Source of the DNA: Rhexocercosporidium sp. MPI-PUGE-AT-0058
Lineage: Eukaryota > Ascomycota > Leotiomycetes > Helotiales
Direction: 5' to 3'
Length of the DNA: 64,000 nucleotides
NCBI GenBank assembly: GCA_020746875.1
Contig: JAGTJL010000030.1
Coordinates: 1-64,000 of the forward strand
Positions 13,401 through 24,833 of the stretch are shown here, piece by piece; within the stretch, counting starts at the first letter, position 1; each line of letters starts with the position of its first letter. The notes under the pieces were generated by a model that saw only the letters and a program-made list of their open reading frames with translations, was not told where the DNA came from and searched no databases. Both the position numbers and the translations under genes were made by a program.

Positions 13401-14048
13401 GCTTTATTTAAGAAGGACCCGTACCCGATCTTTCTAATTAATAAGATAATAATACGCATTTATAAAGTAAAGGTTTTTATAAAGCTTAATATTTAATAAG
13501 CTTTTTACCGCATTCGTATATCCCCCGAAAGCGAAGATTATACGATCTTCCGTACCCGGTATAATACGTATAAGTATAAGGTCCTTCCTTTTAGCCTTAC
13601 GAATAGCTCGGCGACTTTCTAGCGGTTTATTAATAATATTTTAATAAAGCACTTAAACGACTTCTACGCGGCTTATATAAATAATATCCTTATATACTCG
13701 TTAACTCCCGAAGAGTACGAGATTCACGTTAAAAAAGTTATAATAATATTATAAGTATACGGACTTTAAGCCGATATTAAGAAATCCGAGTTTAACGTAT
13801 AAAAGACGAAGTTCTTAAGTTTTATTATCGGCGTTAATAATATAAAAGTAGACCCGGAGAAGGTCAGCGTAATTAAGGATTAATAATACGCCGGCAACGT
13901 ACGAGGCGTATAAAACTACTTTAGTTTCTGTAACTTTTACCGCCGGTTTATTAAGGATTATAATCGCATCGCTCGACTTTTTATAATACTTATTAAAAAA
14001 GACGTGCCTTTTAATTTCGATAACGCTTATAAAAACGTATAAGAAACT
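10154..14048. repeat. Right arm of a long inverted repeat (partner: 1-10132 minus copia)
   Basis: Arms of about 3.9 kb are visible on each side of a 21-base spacer (10133-10153). End check: base 1 onward, reverse-complemented, matches the sequence ending at 14,048 (shared words include CGATAACGCTTATAAAAACG). Centre check: GTTAGAATAC before the spacer pairs with GTATTCTAAC after it. Differences between the arms are mostly C/T and G/A. The repeat probably extends past the window edge. Confidence 0.92.
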
Positions 14049-16560
14049 CTCCGAGAAGCCCTTTAATTTGCACCGGTCTTTTATTATTACGACCCAATAA
14101 AGCAGACGCGATTAAAAACCGACTCTTTTAATAAAGTCGTTGCTAGCGTATTATCTTAATTCTAAGAGAACGGTATTTTCTACTTTATAAGTTACTTTTC
14201 TAAGATAATAGCGGATCCCGAGCTTAATTACTCGATTTATAATAAAAAGATATTAACAATCTTCCGGTTATTTAAGTAATATTACCCGGAATTATTAAGT
14301 ACTTAAAAGAACGTTCACGTATATACGAATCACCGAGTCTTAAAGTATTTTATAATTACTAAGGATTTTACAACTAAATAAATACGTTAAGCCGAGTTCT
14401 TCGCGGAATTCTATTTCACGATTATATATCGTACTAAGATTACTAATACTCTTGCTAATATTCTCTCCTGAAAAGATTAAGACTTTACAATAATAAAAGC
14501 TTATAAGCGAGCTATTCGTAATTAATAACTTATTACTAACGATAAGATCGACTTTCTAATTACCGCTAACTTTTAATTAATAGCCGTCGACTCTTTTAAG
14601 CCGTCGCGATTACTTAATCGAGAAATATATTAAGCGTGGTTTCTTAAACGGATAATTAAACTAATAAATAAAATACTTTTAAAGAAAAAGCGTCCTTTAG
14701 CCGAAGCCGCTTAATTAAAGTATTTAAATATACTTCTTCCTTACGAAACTACTTTCCGTTCAATAATAACGCAAAACGCTTAATTAGAAATCGTAAGATA
14801 ATATATACGAAGTAATCGTATAGCCGTTATATTAGCTACTTCTTTGGCTCTTTTAGAAGTAAACCAAGAAGTAAACCAGAAGGCAGAATAAGAAGCAGAA
14901 TAAGCTTTAGAATAAAATCACGTATTAATCGACTCGGAAGCACTTGCCGCGAAAGAGCTAGATCTTAATTTTATAATAATATACGATATCGCGGAATACG
15001 ACGTAATCGATCAAGTGCTTACGGCTAATAAAGAGTCTCTTTCATTAAAGCCCCTTCGATAAAGAGCTCGCGAGAACGACTTAGATTACGAACTATCGAA
15101 TAGTAAGCTTTTTTTTTAAGGCCGTTTGGAAATACTTATAAAACCGCCGGAGCTTCGCACGTTATTATTGCGTTATATATACTCGCAACTTTCAGTCGCT
15201 TATACCGGAATCGGAAAGATGAAAGTTATATTAAGCTGCAAATATTATTAAAATAGCTTTTCTACGGACGTAGGCCGTTATATAGCGAATTGCAGCTGCT
15301 TTAAGCAGAAAGCTAAAAGAGATAAAATACTTGGTTTCTTATACTTTTTGCTTATTCCTGCTCGGCTATATTAATATTTTATAATAGATTTTACGAAATT
15401 GCTATTAAATAAGAGTAGTTATAACTTTATTATAATTATTATAAACCGCTTATTTAAGAAACCGGTCTCGATACCTTACTATGATATAATTACAGCTAAA
15501 AGAATAACTACTTTTTTTCTCGTTTATTAGACTCGCTATTTCGGTATACTAGAGTTTATCGTTTCAGACCGAGGTCCGCAATTCGTCTTCTTCTTTTAAA
15601 AAGAGTATTGCCGTATATTCGGCATTAAAATAAAGCTAATAACGGTATATAATCCTAATATCGACGGCCAGACTGAAGTAATAAATTAATATATCAAATA
15701 ACGGCTCCGCTTTTTCTGCTATTATTACTAAGATAATTAAAGTGATTTCTTGCTTATTATAGATATCGCGCAGCTTACTTTACTTTACGAGTCTTTTAAT
15801 AACTTCACGCTTTTTCAGCTATTTAACGGCGTAAAGCTAAAGACTTCTTAGGACTTAATAAACCCCGAACTACTTATTACGGCAATAAAGAAGCTTAATC
15901 GCGAAGAGGCTTTATAAGTCGCCTTACGTATAAAAGAGGTTATAGAAGTTACATAATCGTCGCTGAAAGTTTAATAAGAGAAAATAAAGCGTTTAGCTAA
16001 TCGTAGTCGACGCGCTGTCGATTAGGACGTTAGTAATTTAGTGCTAGTCGATACTCGGAACTGGAATATCGACCGTCTTTCAAAGAAACTCTCTGATAAA
16101 TAATATAACTTAATTAAAATATTCTTAAAAGAAAAAGAGAGTTAAAAAGTAAAATTACCGGCAGATTAGATTATATACTCCGTATTTCATGCTTATTCGC
16201 TACGAAAGTACGTTAATAATCCTTTATTAAGATAAGTAAGACAGACGCCGGCGCTAATTCAGCTCTTGCTAGATTAAGACGAATGGGAAATTGAAGTTAT
16301 ATTAAGCTTTAAAGTTATAAAGAATAAGCTATTTTACCGTATTAAGTGGCTAAGTGCCGATAAGGACTTGCAATAATATCCGTGCTCGAATGCTATAATC
16401 GCACTTTATATAATTAAGAACTTTTATTTTAATAATAAAGCGGCTAAAAGACCTTTAAGAGCATTACTTTAATAATTAAAGGCATATAATACCGGTGTCG
16501 ACGATTATAACGACTTAAAAGACGATATTATTATAACTGCAATTGCGAGGACGCAGTTTT
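10500..16560 (+). pseudogene. Degenerate chromovirus gag-pol with chromodomain
   Basis: Motifs in order: a CCHC knuckle at 11896-11937 reading C-F-Y-Y...S-Y-stop-A-S-D-C, with the second Cys and the His both changed to Tyr and Trp to stop. A protease end is near 12,400 (DVLIGRKFFEYYNL). The RT core is at about 13,270-13,490 (LFAKKADGNLRFCVDYRKLN). The YxDD box at 13674-13685 reads YINN, so both catalytic aspartates are Asn. The integrase region is about 15,150-15,800. A chromodomain-like end at 16281-16420 reads EWEIEVILSFKVIKNKLFYR, then IKWLS, then a Trp-to-stop change and YPCSN. The chromodomain defines the chromovirus lineage, whose members target marked chromatin. All damage is G-to-A or C-to-T. 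Confidence 0.9.
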
Positions 16561-16561
16561 T

Positions 16562-16574
16562 CGGGAGGAGGAAG
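16562..16574 (+). other. Polypurine tract of the right gypsy copy
   Basis: CGGGAGGAGGAAG directly precedes the 3' LTR start, which is the usual position for the plus-strand primer. Confidence 0.75.
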
Positions 16575-16860
16575 TAATATTACGATTCCTTAAGCCTTGT
16601 ATTCTAACCGAGCGAGCTCGGCATCGCTCGTAATATTGCTTTAGCATAGCAATTATAGCACTAGGCCTAATCGGGAAGGCTAAGGGGACCTTTTATATAT
16701 TTATACTAGAGCTCCTTCTTATAAAGAGCTCTCTTTTTCTCTTTATTTTTTCTTCTTGATTCTGAGCGTAGCTTTAAGTCCAAATATAAAGCTATCTCTT
16801 GCACCGTATCAACCTCTAGCCAGCCGTAACAAATACGAGGCGCTAAGAATCGTAATATAA
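16575..16860 (+). repeat. 3' LTR of the right gypsy copy
   Basis: It starts TAATATTACGATTC and ends GAATCGTAATATA, giving short inverted ends. It shares its whole length with 10130-10412 but keeps far more G and C. LTRs are identical at insertion, so the difference arose afterwards. Confidence 0.85.
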
Positions 16861-19800
16861 TTAAAAATTAAGCGTTATAATATAACCCCTTAAAAAGTTC
16901 GAGAACTTTACGTTTAAGTCTGTCTTTTATTATCTTTTTGACTTCGGGAGTTAACGCTTTAAGAAATAGAAAATATAAAGCCTGCCAGGCTTCGTGGTTT
17001 ATCGTTTTAATAATTATAAATAGCGAAATATTTTTATAAAACTTTTTATATTTAATTTAATTAAATATAATAGCATTTTTTCGATTTAATATAATTTCGT
17101 CGAAGAGGGCTCTTTCTTTTAATTATAATATATTTTTAATATTTAAAGTAATAAGTCGCTTTTTTATAATTTTAAATCCGCGAAAAAAGCCGGCAAAACG
17201 AAAGAGTAAAATATTTTAATATTTTTTAGCTTATTCTTAAAGAAAGTCTCTTTTTTTAAAAGTTTTATATTAATCTTTACGGCTTTTAAGCGTATCTTTT
17301 ATTTTATTTATTTAATTTATAAACTTAATCTTTTTATCTTTCGTTTTATATATAATATAAACTCGCGAAACTTATTTACGTTTTTTAAATAAGGACGTTA
17401 TTAATAAAGTATTAAAATTTATAATAAATTAAAAGGTAAGCTTGATTTTCTTAATTAATACGATATTAAATACGCGTTCTTTGCCGAAAGGAGCTTTAAT
17501 AAAGTCTTTATAAAAGAGGTAATTATAAAAGTTCGTTTTTAAAATTATAAATTCTCGCTTTATGTATTTAATAGAAATATATAAAACGTCTTTAAAAGAG
17601 GAATTGCTTTTATTACTAAAGGTTTCTTTATCCCCTTTATAAAAAAGCTTATCCTCGAGCTTAAAGGAAGTATTTTTTAAAAAGCATTCGACGGTATTAA
17701 TTGCAAAGCTCTAATTATAATTAATTACTCGTTTCTCGAGTTAGTTTTGGATTTTAAATAATTTAATTCCGAATTTAATAATATTCTATTAACTCGATTC
17801 TTAGACTTCGCAGCTTTAATACTTCTGGCGTATTTTATAAGTTTAATTACTTTAATAATAATAACTAGTCGTATAATCTTATTTTATAAATTAATATAAA
17901 CTAAACCGCCTTTCGCATTAAATAAGTATTTAAATAAAACGCGCGCAATCTAAAAGAATAAAAATCCAAAAATAATTCTAATACTTAAGATATTTATAAT
18001 ATAAAACTTAATAAAGATAATATAATCTCTTATTATAACCGGGACGTTATCCGCATATCTTAGAAATCGCGATTTTACGCTTATAATACTTTTTAAAGCT
18101 ATAAAGTCGCTTTTTATAATAAAGACTTTTAATTAAATAATAATATTATAAGATATATAACTGACTTCTGCGCCGGAATTAAAAATAACTCGGATATTAC
18201 TAAGTCGTATCCTTTTAAATATAATAATCATATACTTCGGCGTTAAAAAGTATTACTTATGACTTAATCTTTAAGATATATCAACTAAATAAACTTCAGC
18301 GATTAATAATAAGTCGATTTTAAATTCTCCTTTTAAAATTATTACTTTTTAAAGCGTTATTAAAATAATAATTAAAATTATAAATATTAAGTTAAAAAAA
18401 GGAATTAAGCTTAATAATAATTAAAAAGTTAATTATTAAATTAATATTTTTTATATTAAAAAGACTTAATACTTTTATTTTTTTTATTAAACTTAAAGCT
18501 TATATATAAGTTTAGCTCGGGATATAATAAAATAAATAATAACTTATTATTCTTATTTAAAGAAAATACGTTTAAGTTATTATAAAGCTCGTAATCTTTT
18601 TAATATAGAATCCGAAGTATTAGCTTAAAGTAGTAAAAGGCGTTAAAATATAATATTATTCTCTTCTTAATCGCAGTTCTAAAAAGCTTTTATATACTTT
18701 ATAGTTTTAATATTAATAATAGTAATTTAGTCTTAAATCTCTTAATTAATAGTCTTTAGTCGACTTGTTTTTAATAAGTCGATTAAAACAAAGATTTCTT
18801 TTAAGGTTAAGTTTTTAAAGAGCTCTTTTTAAATAAGGAGTTTATTTAGCGTATTATTTAACGTGTAATTGTTTTATAATAGCGCTTAATATACGCGAGG
18901 TCGGCTTAAAGTCGCCTTAATAATAATAAGTAAGTTGCTTTTAGCGCGTTTCTGAATAGTTCCTGTAAAAAGTAATTTAATAATAATTAATCCTTTTTGA
19001 CTTATAATTGAAATAACTTCTTTTAATTTTTTAAAAATAATATTTTTATTATTATCCTTTATAATAATCTGAATAGATTTTGTCTTAAATGCTTTAATTA
19101 AAAGGTCTACGTTTATAAGCTTTTGAAATCTAACGGCATTCTTAATTTCTTTACGAACTTTTAGTTTTTCGTAATTAACTTAAGCCTTAAGGCGTTTTTA
19201 AAATATGATTCCGATTATATATAATTCGGCTCTTATTATTGCTTTAAAAGTAGCGGCATTTTATTATTTTATTTTCGTAAGTATTATTTTAAATTATTAT
19301 TTATTCTTTTTAAATTAAAAATAATAAATACGTTTTAAACGTTAATTAATTTTATTATATTAAAAAGTCAAATAGCGAAGATATTTAAATAATCTTAAGG
19401 CTCTTAATTTATATTTAATATTAGTCTTTTTAAGGCTGACTTCGATATAATATTTTATTAAATTAAAAGAGCTTTTTAAACGTCTTAAAGCTTCTTTTGG
19501 ACTACTTCTTCTTTTCGCCTCGAGTTTAAGTCTCTTTTTATATTAATTATTTATAAAATAAGGACTTCTTTTTTTTATTTATTTTAAGGAAATTAAACCG
19601 CTTAAGCTTTTATTCCTTTCTTTTAAAAGCTTATATAAATATAATTGTCTTTATTTTTATAAATAATTCTTAATTTAAACTACTTTTTAAATTCGTAATA
19701 TTAATTTTAATATTTATGAAATCCTTAAGGTTTAATACCTGGAATTAGCTTATTAAAGTAAAAAAGGCATCCGGTGCTTATATTATTCTTTATATTAAAA

Positions 19801-21740
19801 CGTTAATTATATTTAAAGTTTATTTTAAAATCTTAATAAAATATTTTAATTTTTTTAAAATATACGATCGACTTATAAGTAAATAAAGCTTTGACTTTAG
19901 CTATTAATTTTAAATTCTTTTTTTTTTTACGATAATATATAAAATACGTAAATTATTTAGTTTTTCCGTAATCGTATTAATATCCTATTTTATAACTTAA
20001 TTAATATCGCAAGTTAGCCTCTCGATAATAAGAATAATTTCTTTTCGAATATACTTTTCTTAATTTAATTTAAAATAAAGCACTGAATTCTTCTTAAAGA
20101 CGTCGTCGATCTCCCGAGCTAAAGAATTATCTTTATACTTTATAAGCTCGAGGCGAGTTATAAAGTTAAGCCTCCCGAATTATACCGCTAAAAAAGGAAT
20201 TTTATTATTACTCGACTCGAGTCGAAGACGGTCGATTTAAGTAGTTTTTATAAATAATATTTTCTTTTTAATTAACGTATCGATTTCCCGCTCGACTTAA
20301 AATAAGCTTTTTATTTTAGCGTATATTTTATTAAAAGATTATATATTTTTTATATTAAAAGTATTATTATCTTTTATAAAAGTTCCGGCTTTTTACTTTA
20401 AATATTTATATAAAGCCGTTAAAAACTTTATAATTATTTGCCGCTTTATAATAATTTTCTTTTATATATAAGCTCGATTAATTTCTTTAAAAGTTTAAAA
20501 GAACTATTAAAATTAAGATTTAAAAGTATTTTCTATAATATATTTAAAGTTATTAAATATCTTTTTTTAAGTTTTAAAAAATATAATAATATTATTTAAA
20601 GTCGAACGTTTAGTATTCTTTTATAATTTCTTTAATTAATTCTTAATAAGTGCTATTAAAGAAGTCGGGGAGCTACTCGATGTTTTGGCTTACTTTGAAG
20701 GTATAATAGTTTACGACGTATTATTTCTTTTCGGCGTTATTTATAATGCCTCGAGCTATAAAGAGCTGCTTTAAGGTCTTAAAGAATTTAATAGTATTAT
20801 TCCTGTTAAAATATAAATCGTTAAAAGTGCTTAAGGTTAATATAACTTAAGTTATTACGAAATAAGAAAGTCTTTTAGTAAAGTCTGTAATAAGTCGTGC
20901 GGCTTAAGATATAAATTATTAAGACGTTATATTATTAAAAGTAAGTTTATAATAGTAATTATTTAAAGCCTTATTTATTTCGTATAATATAAAAGTTTTA
21001 GCAAGTTTATATTATCTTAGCGTAAGTCGTATTAATTAAAAAGCTTAAGCGGAAGTAACTTAAGTATAAAACGGTATTATATAATCTGTATTAGCGAGGT
21101 TAAGTTCCCTTTGCTTTAAAAGCGAATATAATATAAATTAAAAGTATATAAGTTAAGTAAGTATTATATAAGTCGGTAGAGTTTAAAGGGCGGCCTGAGC
21201 TCTTATATTAAAGCTTTTTAAATGATTACTGCTTTAGTTATAATTGAATATATTTTATTATAAGTTATTATTGCCGCTTTTATTTCTTTTCTTTTTCTTA
21301 TTAATAATTAAAGTATTATTTATAAGTATTCCCGGTAATTATAATAAAGTAAAGCTAGTAATTTTAATAATATTAAGTTCTATTAAAGGTTTAATAAGCA
21401 CAAAAGTAAAAGAGCTTATAAAGCTTATAAAGCCAGTCTTAATAATAAAATAGTTTATAATCAGGATCGCAGAGCTTCTTTAGGTTATAGAGAAGTTATT
21501 AATAAATCGTTTAAGTTCTTTGTCCTTTAAATTGCCGCTAAAAGCGTTATTTTTAATATCGTTTTCAAATATAATTAATTTTTTTTAATAAAATTAATAA
21601 TTTATTAAAAAATAAATGCGCTTAATATTATTAATAAAAGAATAAAAATATAATATATTATATTAAAAAAGGAAAAACATACGAGCTTAAGAAAATAAAG
21701 GAAATATATAAGTAAAATATTAAATTAAAAAGCTTATAAC
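16861..21740 (-). pseudogene. Divergent third Ty3/gypsy relic (gag-protease-start of RT)
   Basis: On the minus strand a retropepsin motif is readable at about 18150-18181 as NSGAEVSYIS, where families have DSGAEV.YIS; the catalytic Asp is Asn. Further downstream, a stretch at 16880-17160 reads through several stops. It includes ERALFDEI, NHEAWQALYFLFLKALTPEV and KKIIKDRLKRKVLELF, the linker and N-terminal part of a Ty3/gypsy RT ('A...R...G..E'). The sequence stops there, against the 3' LTR of the chromovirus, so the RT core is missing. The gag half (towards 21,700) is unrecognisable and the outer boundary is a guess. Confidence 0.7.
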
Positions 21741-22690
21741 TTTAGGCTCTTTTTAAGGTAATAAAGCCCGAAAGACGCCGAAGTCTAAGCCTTTTATTCT
21801 TATAATAAATAAACGTATAAGCTTAAATAAAGTAAATAAATCTCGTTAAATATTAAAGCTTTATTATTATTAAAATTAATTTCGGCGTAAAATAACTTAA
21901 GACCGAAATTAATTAAAAAAGTATAAAGTAAAACGTCGTATACTTTTCTATTAAACTCCGTCTCGCTAGCTTAAAGTAGGCCTTTAATAGAAAAAGAAGA
22001 GAAAAAGAATAATAAATACACTTATTAAAAGTGCGGTTAGCGTTAAAATTTTTTAAATTTATTTTAAATAATTTATTTTTTATTTTTTAAAATATTAAAT
22101 TATATTTTAATATTAATTAAGGCGTTTTTAATAACGTAATCCGGCTATTTTCGGTCCAATCTTTTTAATATCGATATTCTACGTGTTAAAGCTAGCTTTT
22201 TTAATAATCTAAGTACTCTTATATTAAAAGTAAATAGTTTTCCTTTAGACTTCTTATGCTTTTTATTAAGTTATAAAAGATTATCGAAGTGCTGTATTTA
22301 GTTTTATTTTAAGAGCTAAGAGATTTCTAAGTAAATAAGTCTATATTAGTTCGAGCACTTATTAGTTTCGGTCTTTATAATTAATATAAAGGGCTTTTAA
22401 GCTTCTTTACGTATTTCACTTTAGCTTTTTTACTTACTTCTTACGTAAGTTATTAAAATATGTAAAAGGGAAAATATTAAGTATATAATAAGAAGATAAT
22501 AAAGCAAGTGCTAAAAGGTAAACGTAAGAAATACTTATTTAACGAATACTAAAGATATTATATATTTAAGGAGTATATTTTATTAAAAGAGGGAAAAAGT
22601 ATAGTTTAAATAAGAAGGAAAAGTTATAGTAATAAAATCGTTGTTTTCGTTAAAGGATATTGCTTTAAAAGCTATTTTAAATATAGCAAG
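21741..22690. other. AT-rich degenerate sequence, unassigned
   Basis: There is no supportable gene. It may contain the 5' LTR of the divergent gypsy relic and the N-terminal half of the pogo transposase, but I could not read either. A small inverted repeat with arms AATTAATTTCGG and CCGAAATTAATT lies at about 21,877-21,916. Confidence 0.5.
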
Positions 22691-23429
22691 ATGCAGCTCA
22701 ATCACGTAACAAATGGGTCTTTAAGGTCAACCCTACCACAATAGTTTTCGTTTTAATTAAATATATTCGACAACTAGCACTTTACTATAATTGATAATAA
22801 GTAGACGACTGACGAAACCGCTCTTAAATAGTTAGAGAAAGTGTTTATCTTTTAGACGTAATCACGTAATCGTTCAGCAAGACTCCTTATTTTAGACGGC
22901 TATAAGAGCTATAAGACGACGGAATTCCTTTAGAAGTGCTTTAAATACAATATCTTCTTATTATATTTACTTATATATACGTCACACGTCTTATAAATCT
23001 TAAATTTTATAATTTTCTCTGCTTTAAAGCGTACTTACCGAAAGGAACTGTATAAATTGAGTTCTTTAATTAATTACATATTAATTAATAAGCGTAATTT
23101 CCTTATTTATTATTAAAAAGCACGTTAAGAAATTATTACTCTTTTTAATATTAAATCTACGTAAAGAACTAGTGGATTATGGCCGGTATTTATAATTAAA
23201 CCCTTAATAAGCTTATTATTACTAGAAAATAATAATAAATCGACAGAACCGACTCTTTAAGAGCTTTAAAGAGTAATAATACTTTCTCTAGAGCCTTTTA
23301 GAACTTTTATTTAATTATAAACTCTTAAAGCTAAGAAAGACCTTTATGCATAGATCCGTATATTAGCGAGCGAATCATATAATTAACTTTTAATATAACG
23401 TTTGCTTTTTAAAAAGATTATAAAAAGAA

Positions 23430-23434
23430 TTAAT
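23430..23434. repeat. Target-site duplication TTAAT, left of solo LTR
   Basis: TTAAT is repeated at 23748-23752. Removing the LTR and one copy restores the pogo reading frame. Confidence 0.9.
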
Positions 23435-23747
23435 TATGAGAATAGGCGAGCCAATCAGAATGAGGAAGCGCAGTAGGTGAGGACACGTGATCAAAGAGAG
23501 AGAATTGCTTGCTTGCTTGCTTGCTTGAAGAGCTTGAAGAGCTCTTCGGTAGTGATATACAGAATAATAGCTTCTCTAGAAGCTTCTACGACTACGTAAC
23601 TGATTACGTGGCTTATACGAGCTACGTAATTGAATACGAGTGTAATTCCGGGAATACGAAGGTAATTTCCGGGCCGCGTAAGCAGTGGAAACTCCTTCGG
23701 CTATTCTAGGGTAGAATCGGCACGAGTTACCGAAGTCAAATCCAACA
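23435..23747. repeat. Solo LTR of the copia family, inserted in the pogo relic
   Basis: It is 313 bp long and homologous throughout to the LTRs at 2826-3160 and 8718-9068, with no internal retrotransposon sequence on either side and a 5-bp TTAAT duplication. It keeps G and C at many places where the two element LTRs have A and T (GATTACGTGGC versus AATTACGTAGC), so it is much less mutated. Its tetranucleotide run is short (TTGC at 23505-23527). A 66-codon open frame inside it is a by-product of the lower mutation load, not a gene. Confidence 0.92.
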
Positions 23748-23752
23748 TTAAT
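23748..23752. repeat. Target-site duplication TTAAT, right of solo LTR
   Basis: It is identical to 23430-23434. Confidence 0.9.
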
Positions 23753-24012
23753 AAAAAGGATTATAAATTAGGGAAAGTAAATATAAGAATTAAAGAGTTA
23801 AAAGAAAGGTTAAAGTAATTAAAGCCGAGGAAAAGAAAGAAAGTATAAATTAGTCCAAATTCCAAGTTTACGATAACAGGTGTTATTTAGGAGGCTCAAA
23901 TTACAGCTGAAGATCGTCAAATTGTATTTATAAAATCAGAAATAATAAGAGATTTTGATTCTATAATTTCTTATATAGAAGCTGACGTAGCGTAGAGTTA
24001 TTAACTTAAGTG

Positions 24013-24833
24013 TTAAATAGAAAGTGCTGAATTACGCGAGGTGGGCGGAATGGGGGTGCTCGACGTTAGACGAATTCCGACATTAGCCGGTCCACGACTT
24101 ACGGCGGCAACAACAGCATTCTGGATCATTCCAATCGTTCCACTCCCAACTAAATACCATGAGTTATTCTTCAGCGCCAACACTGAGATCAGAACTGCTG
24201 CCCAAATAAAGATAAATATTCCACAACAGATTCGAGTCATCCAGAAGTCTAATGGAAGACTGCGAAAGAGCCGGACATCATTTGCGTTTTTAACAAACCA
24301 TCCATACTGAAGCAACCGCCTTCCATGCCGTGGTCCCTCCGCGGCAGCTAGATCCTCAAGATCGGGACAGTCCCCCTCTCTAATTAGTACCAGTACATGC
24401 CTCGAGCCGTTGCCTGATATCATTGCGATTTTCTTGGTCGAATTCATTCGACATGCTAACTTCTCGACTTTCCATTGCCGTAATGACGCTGTCGAAAGAG
24501 CTATGAAGGTACCAATACAAACAATCATAAAAATATCCCAGTCATGATAGAGTCCAAGGGGTATTGCGGCAATGGCGAGTTGAAGTAAAATGACAGCAAA
24601 TCCGATACATCTCGAAGCGCCTCCAGAGAGATCATTCCTTCTGCTTCGAGATCCGGCATTACACAACGTGATGCATATCGCCTCGTCTGAAAGAGGTCTT
24701 TCCAAGTCTCGGAGCATGCGGCCAATGGCCCATGATCTATAATATCTTGGCCTCCTGCCTGCTTTACCACCGTATCCCAGTGCAGAACGTTGGTCCCAAA
24801 CTTGATCTCCTCCAGGATATTGCGGGCCGTCAC
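24013..24833 (-). pseudogene. Conserved fungal integral-membrane protein gene with frameshift
   Basis: Reading starts at 24833 (TARNILEEIKFGTNVLHWDT, then VVKQAGGQDII) and must change frame near 24,735 to continue as RSWAIGRMLRDLERPLSDEA to the stop at 24013. No GT...AG intron fits the switch, so a small indel is likely. The downstream part has two hydrophobic pairs (residues GFAVILLQLAIAAIPLGLY and FMIVCIGTFIALSTA; later CGIFIFIWAAVLISVLAL and YLVGSGTIGMIQNAVVA) on either side of a soluble stretch. It recalls a widespread fungal multi-pass protein of unknown role. The central section usual in that family appears shortened. Its 3' end touches the repeat block. If the frame change is a sequencing error, the gene could be intact. 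Confidence 0.5.

Larger units (their letters stand above)
10130..16860 (+). mobile_element. Ty3/gypsy chromovirus relic, right copy, full length
   Basis: The element is about 6.7 kb, from 5' LTR to 3' LTR, with gag, CCHC knuckle, protease, RT/RNase H, integrase and chromodomain in Ty3/gypsy order and a polypurine tract before the 3' LTR. It is full of in-frame stops and has lost catalytic residues, so it cannot be mobile by itself. It is the less interrupted of the two palindromic copies and serves as the empty-site reference for the copia insertion. Confidence 0.92.
22691..23998 (+). pseudogene. pogo-type (Tc1/mariner superfamily, DDE_1) transposase relic
   Basis: One frame can be followed with RIP-type stops. 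At 22800-22905 it reads TTDETALK-stop-LEKVFI and then SARLLILDGYKSY; the last six residues (22895-22912) correspond to DGHxSH, the second catalytic Asp with both His as Tyr. TSHVL follows, then SALKRTYRKELYKLSSLI, then SGLWPVFIIKPLISLLLLEN, the typical pogo/Fot1-like C-terminal half. The frame continues across the solo LTR: ...KRIN, then KKDYKLG, KPRKRKKV, ISPNSKFTITGVI, ending near EADVA before 23,998. It is clearly inactive. Terminal inverted repeats were not identified. Confidence 0.85.

Noticed and set aside
21244..21453. 69-codon plus-strand frame of mainly Leu, Ile, Phe and Lys
   Set aside because: Composition is that of AT-rich noise opposite the degenerate gypsy gag; no domain, no context.
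22700..22740. Reading DAAQSRNKWVFKVNPTT, which resembles the copia RT segment 'WVFK.K'
   Set aside because: The match is very short, no further copia motif follows in that frame, and the pogo frame covers the adjacent bases.
23509..23709. 66-codon frame
   Set aside because: It lies wholly inside the solo LTR and is open only because this LTR is less mutated; not a gene.
1..24000. Centromere, telomere or mitochondrial insertion as explanation for the AT-rich block
   Set aside because: No telomeric TTAGGG arrays, no mitochondrial genes and no satellite arrays; the block is accounted for by RIP-degraded transposons, though a pericentromeric location cannot be excluded.
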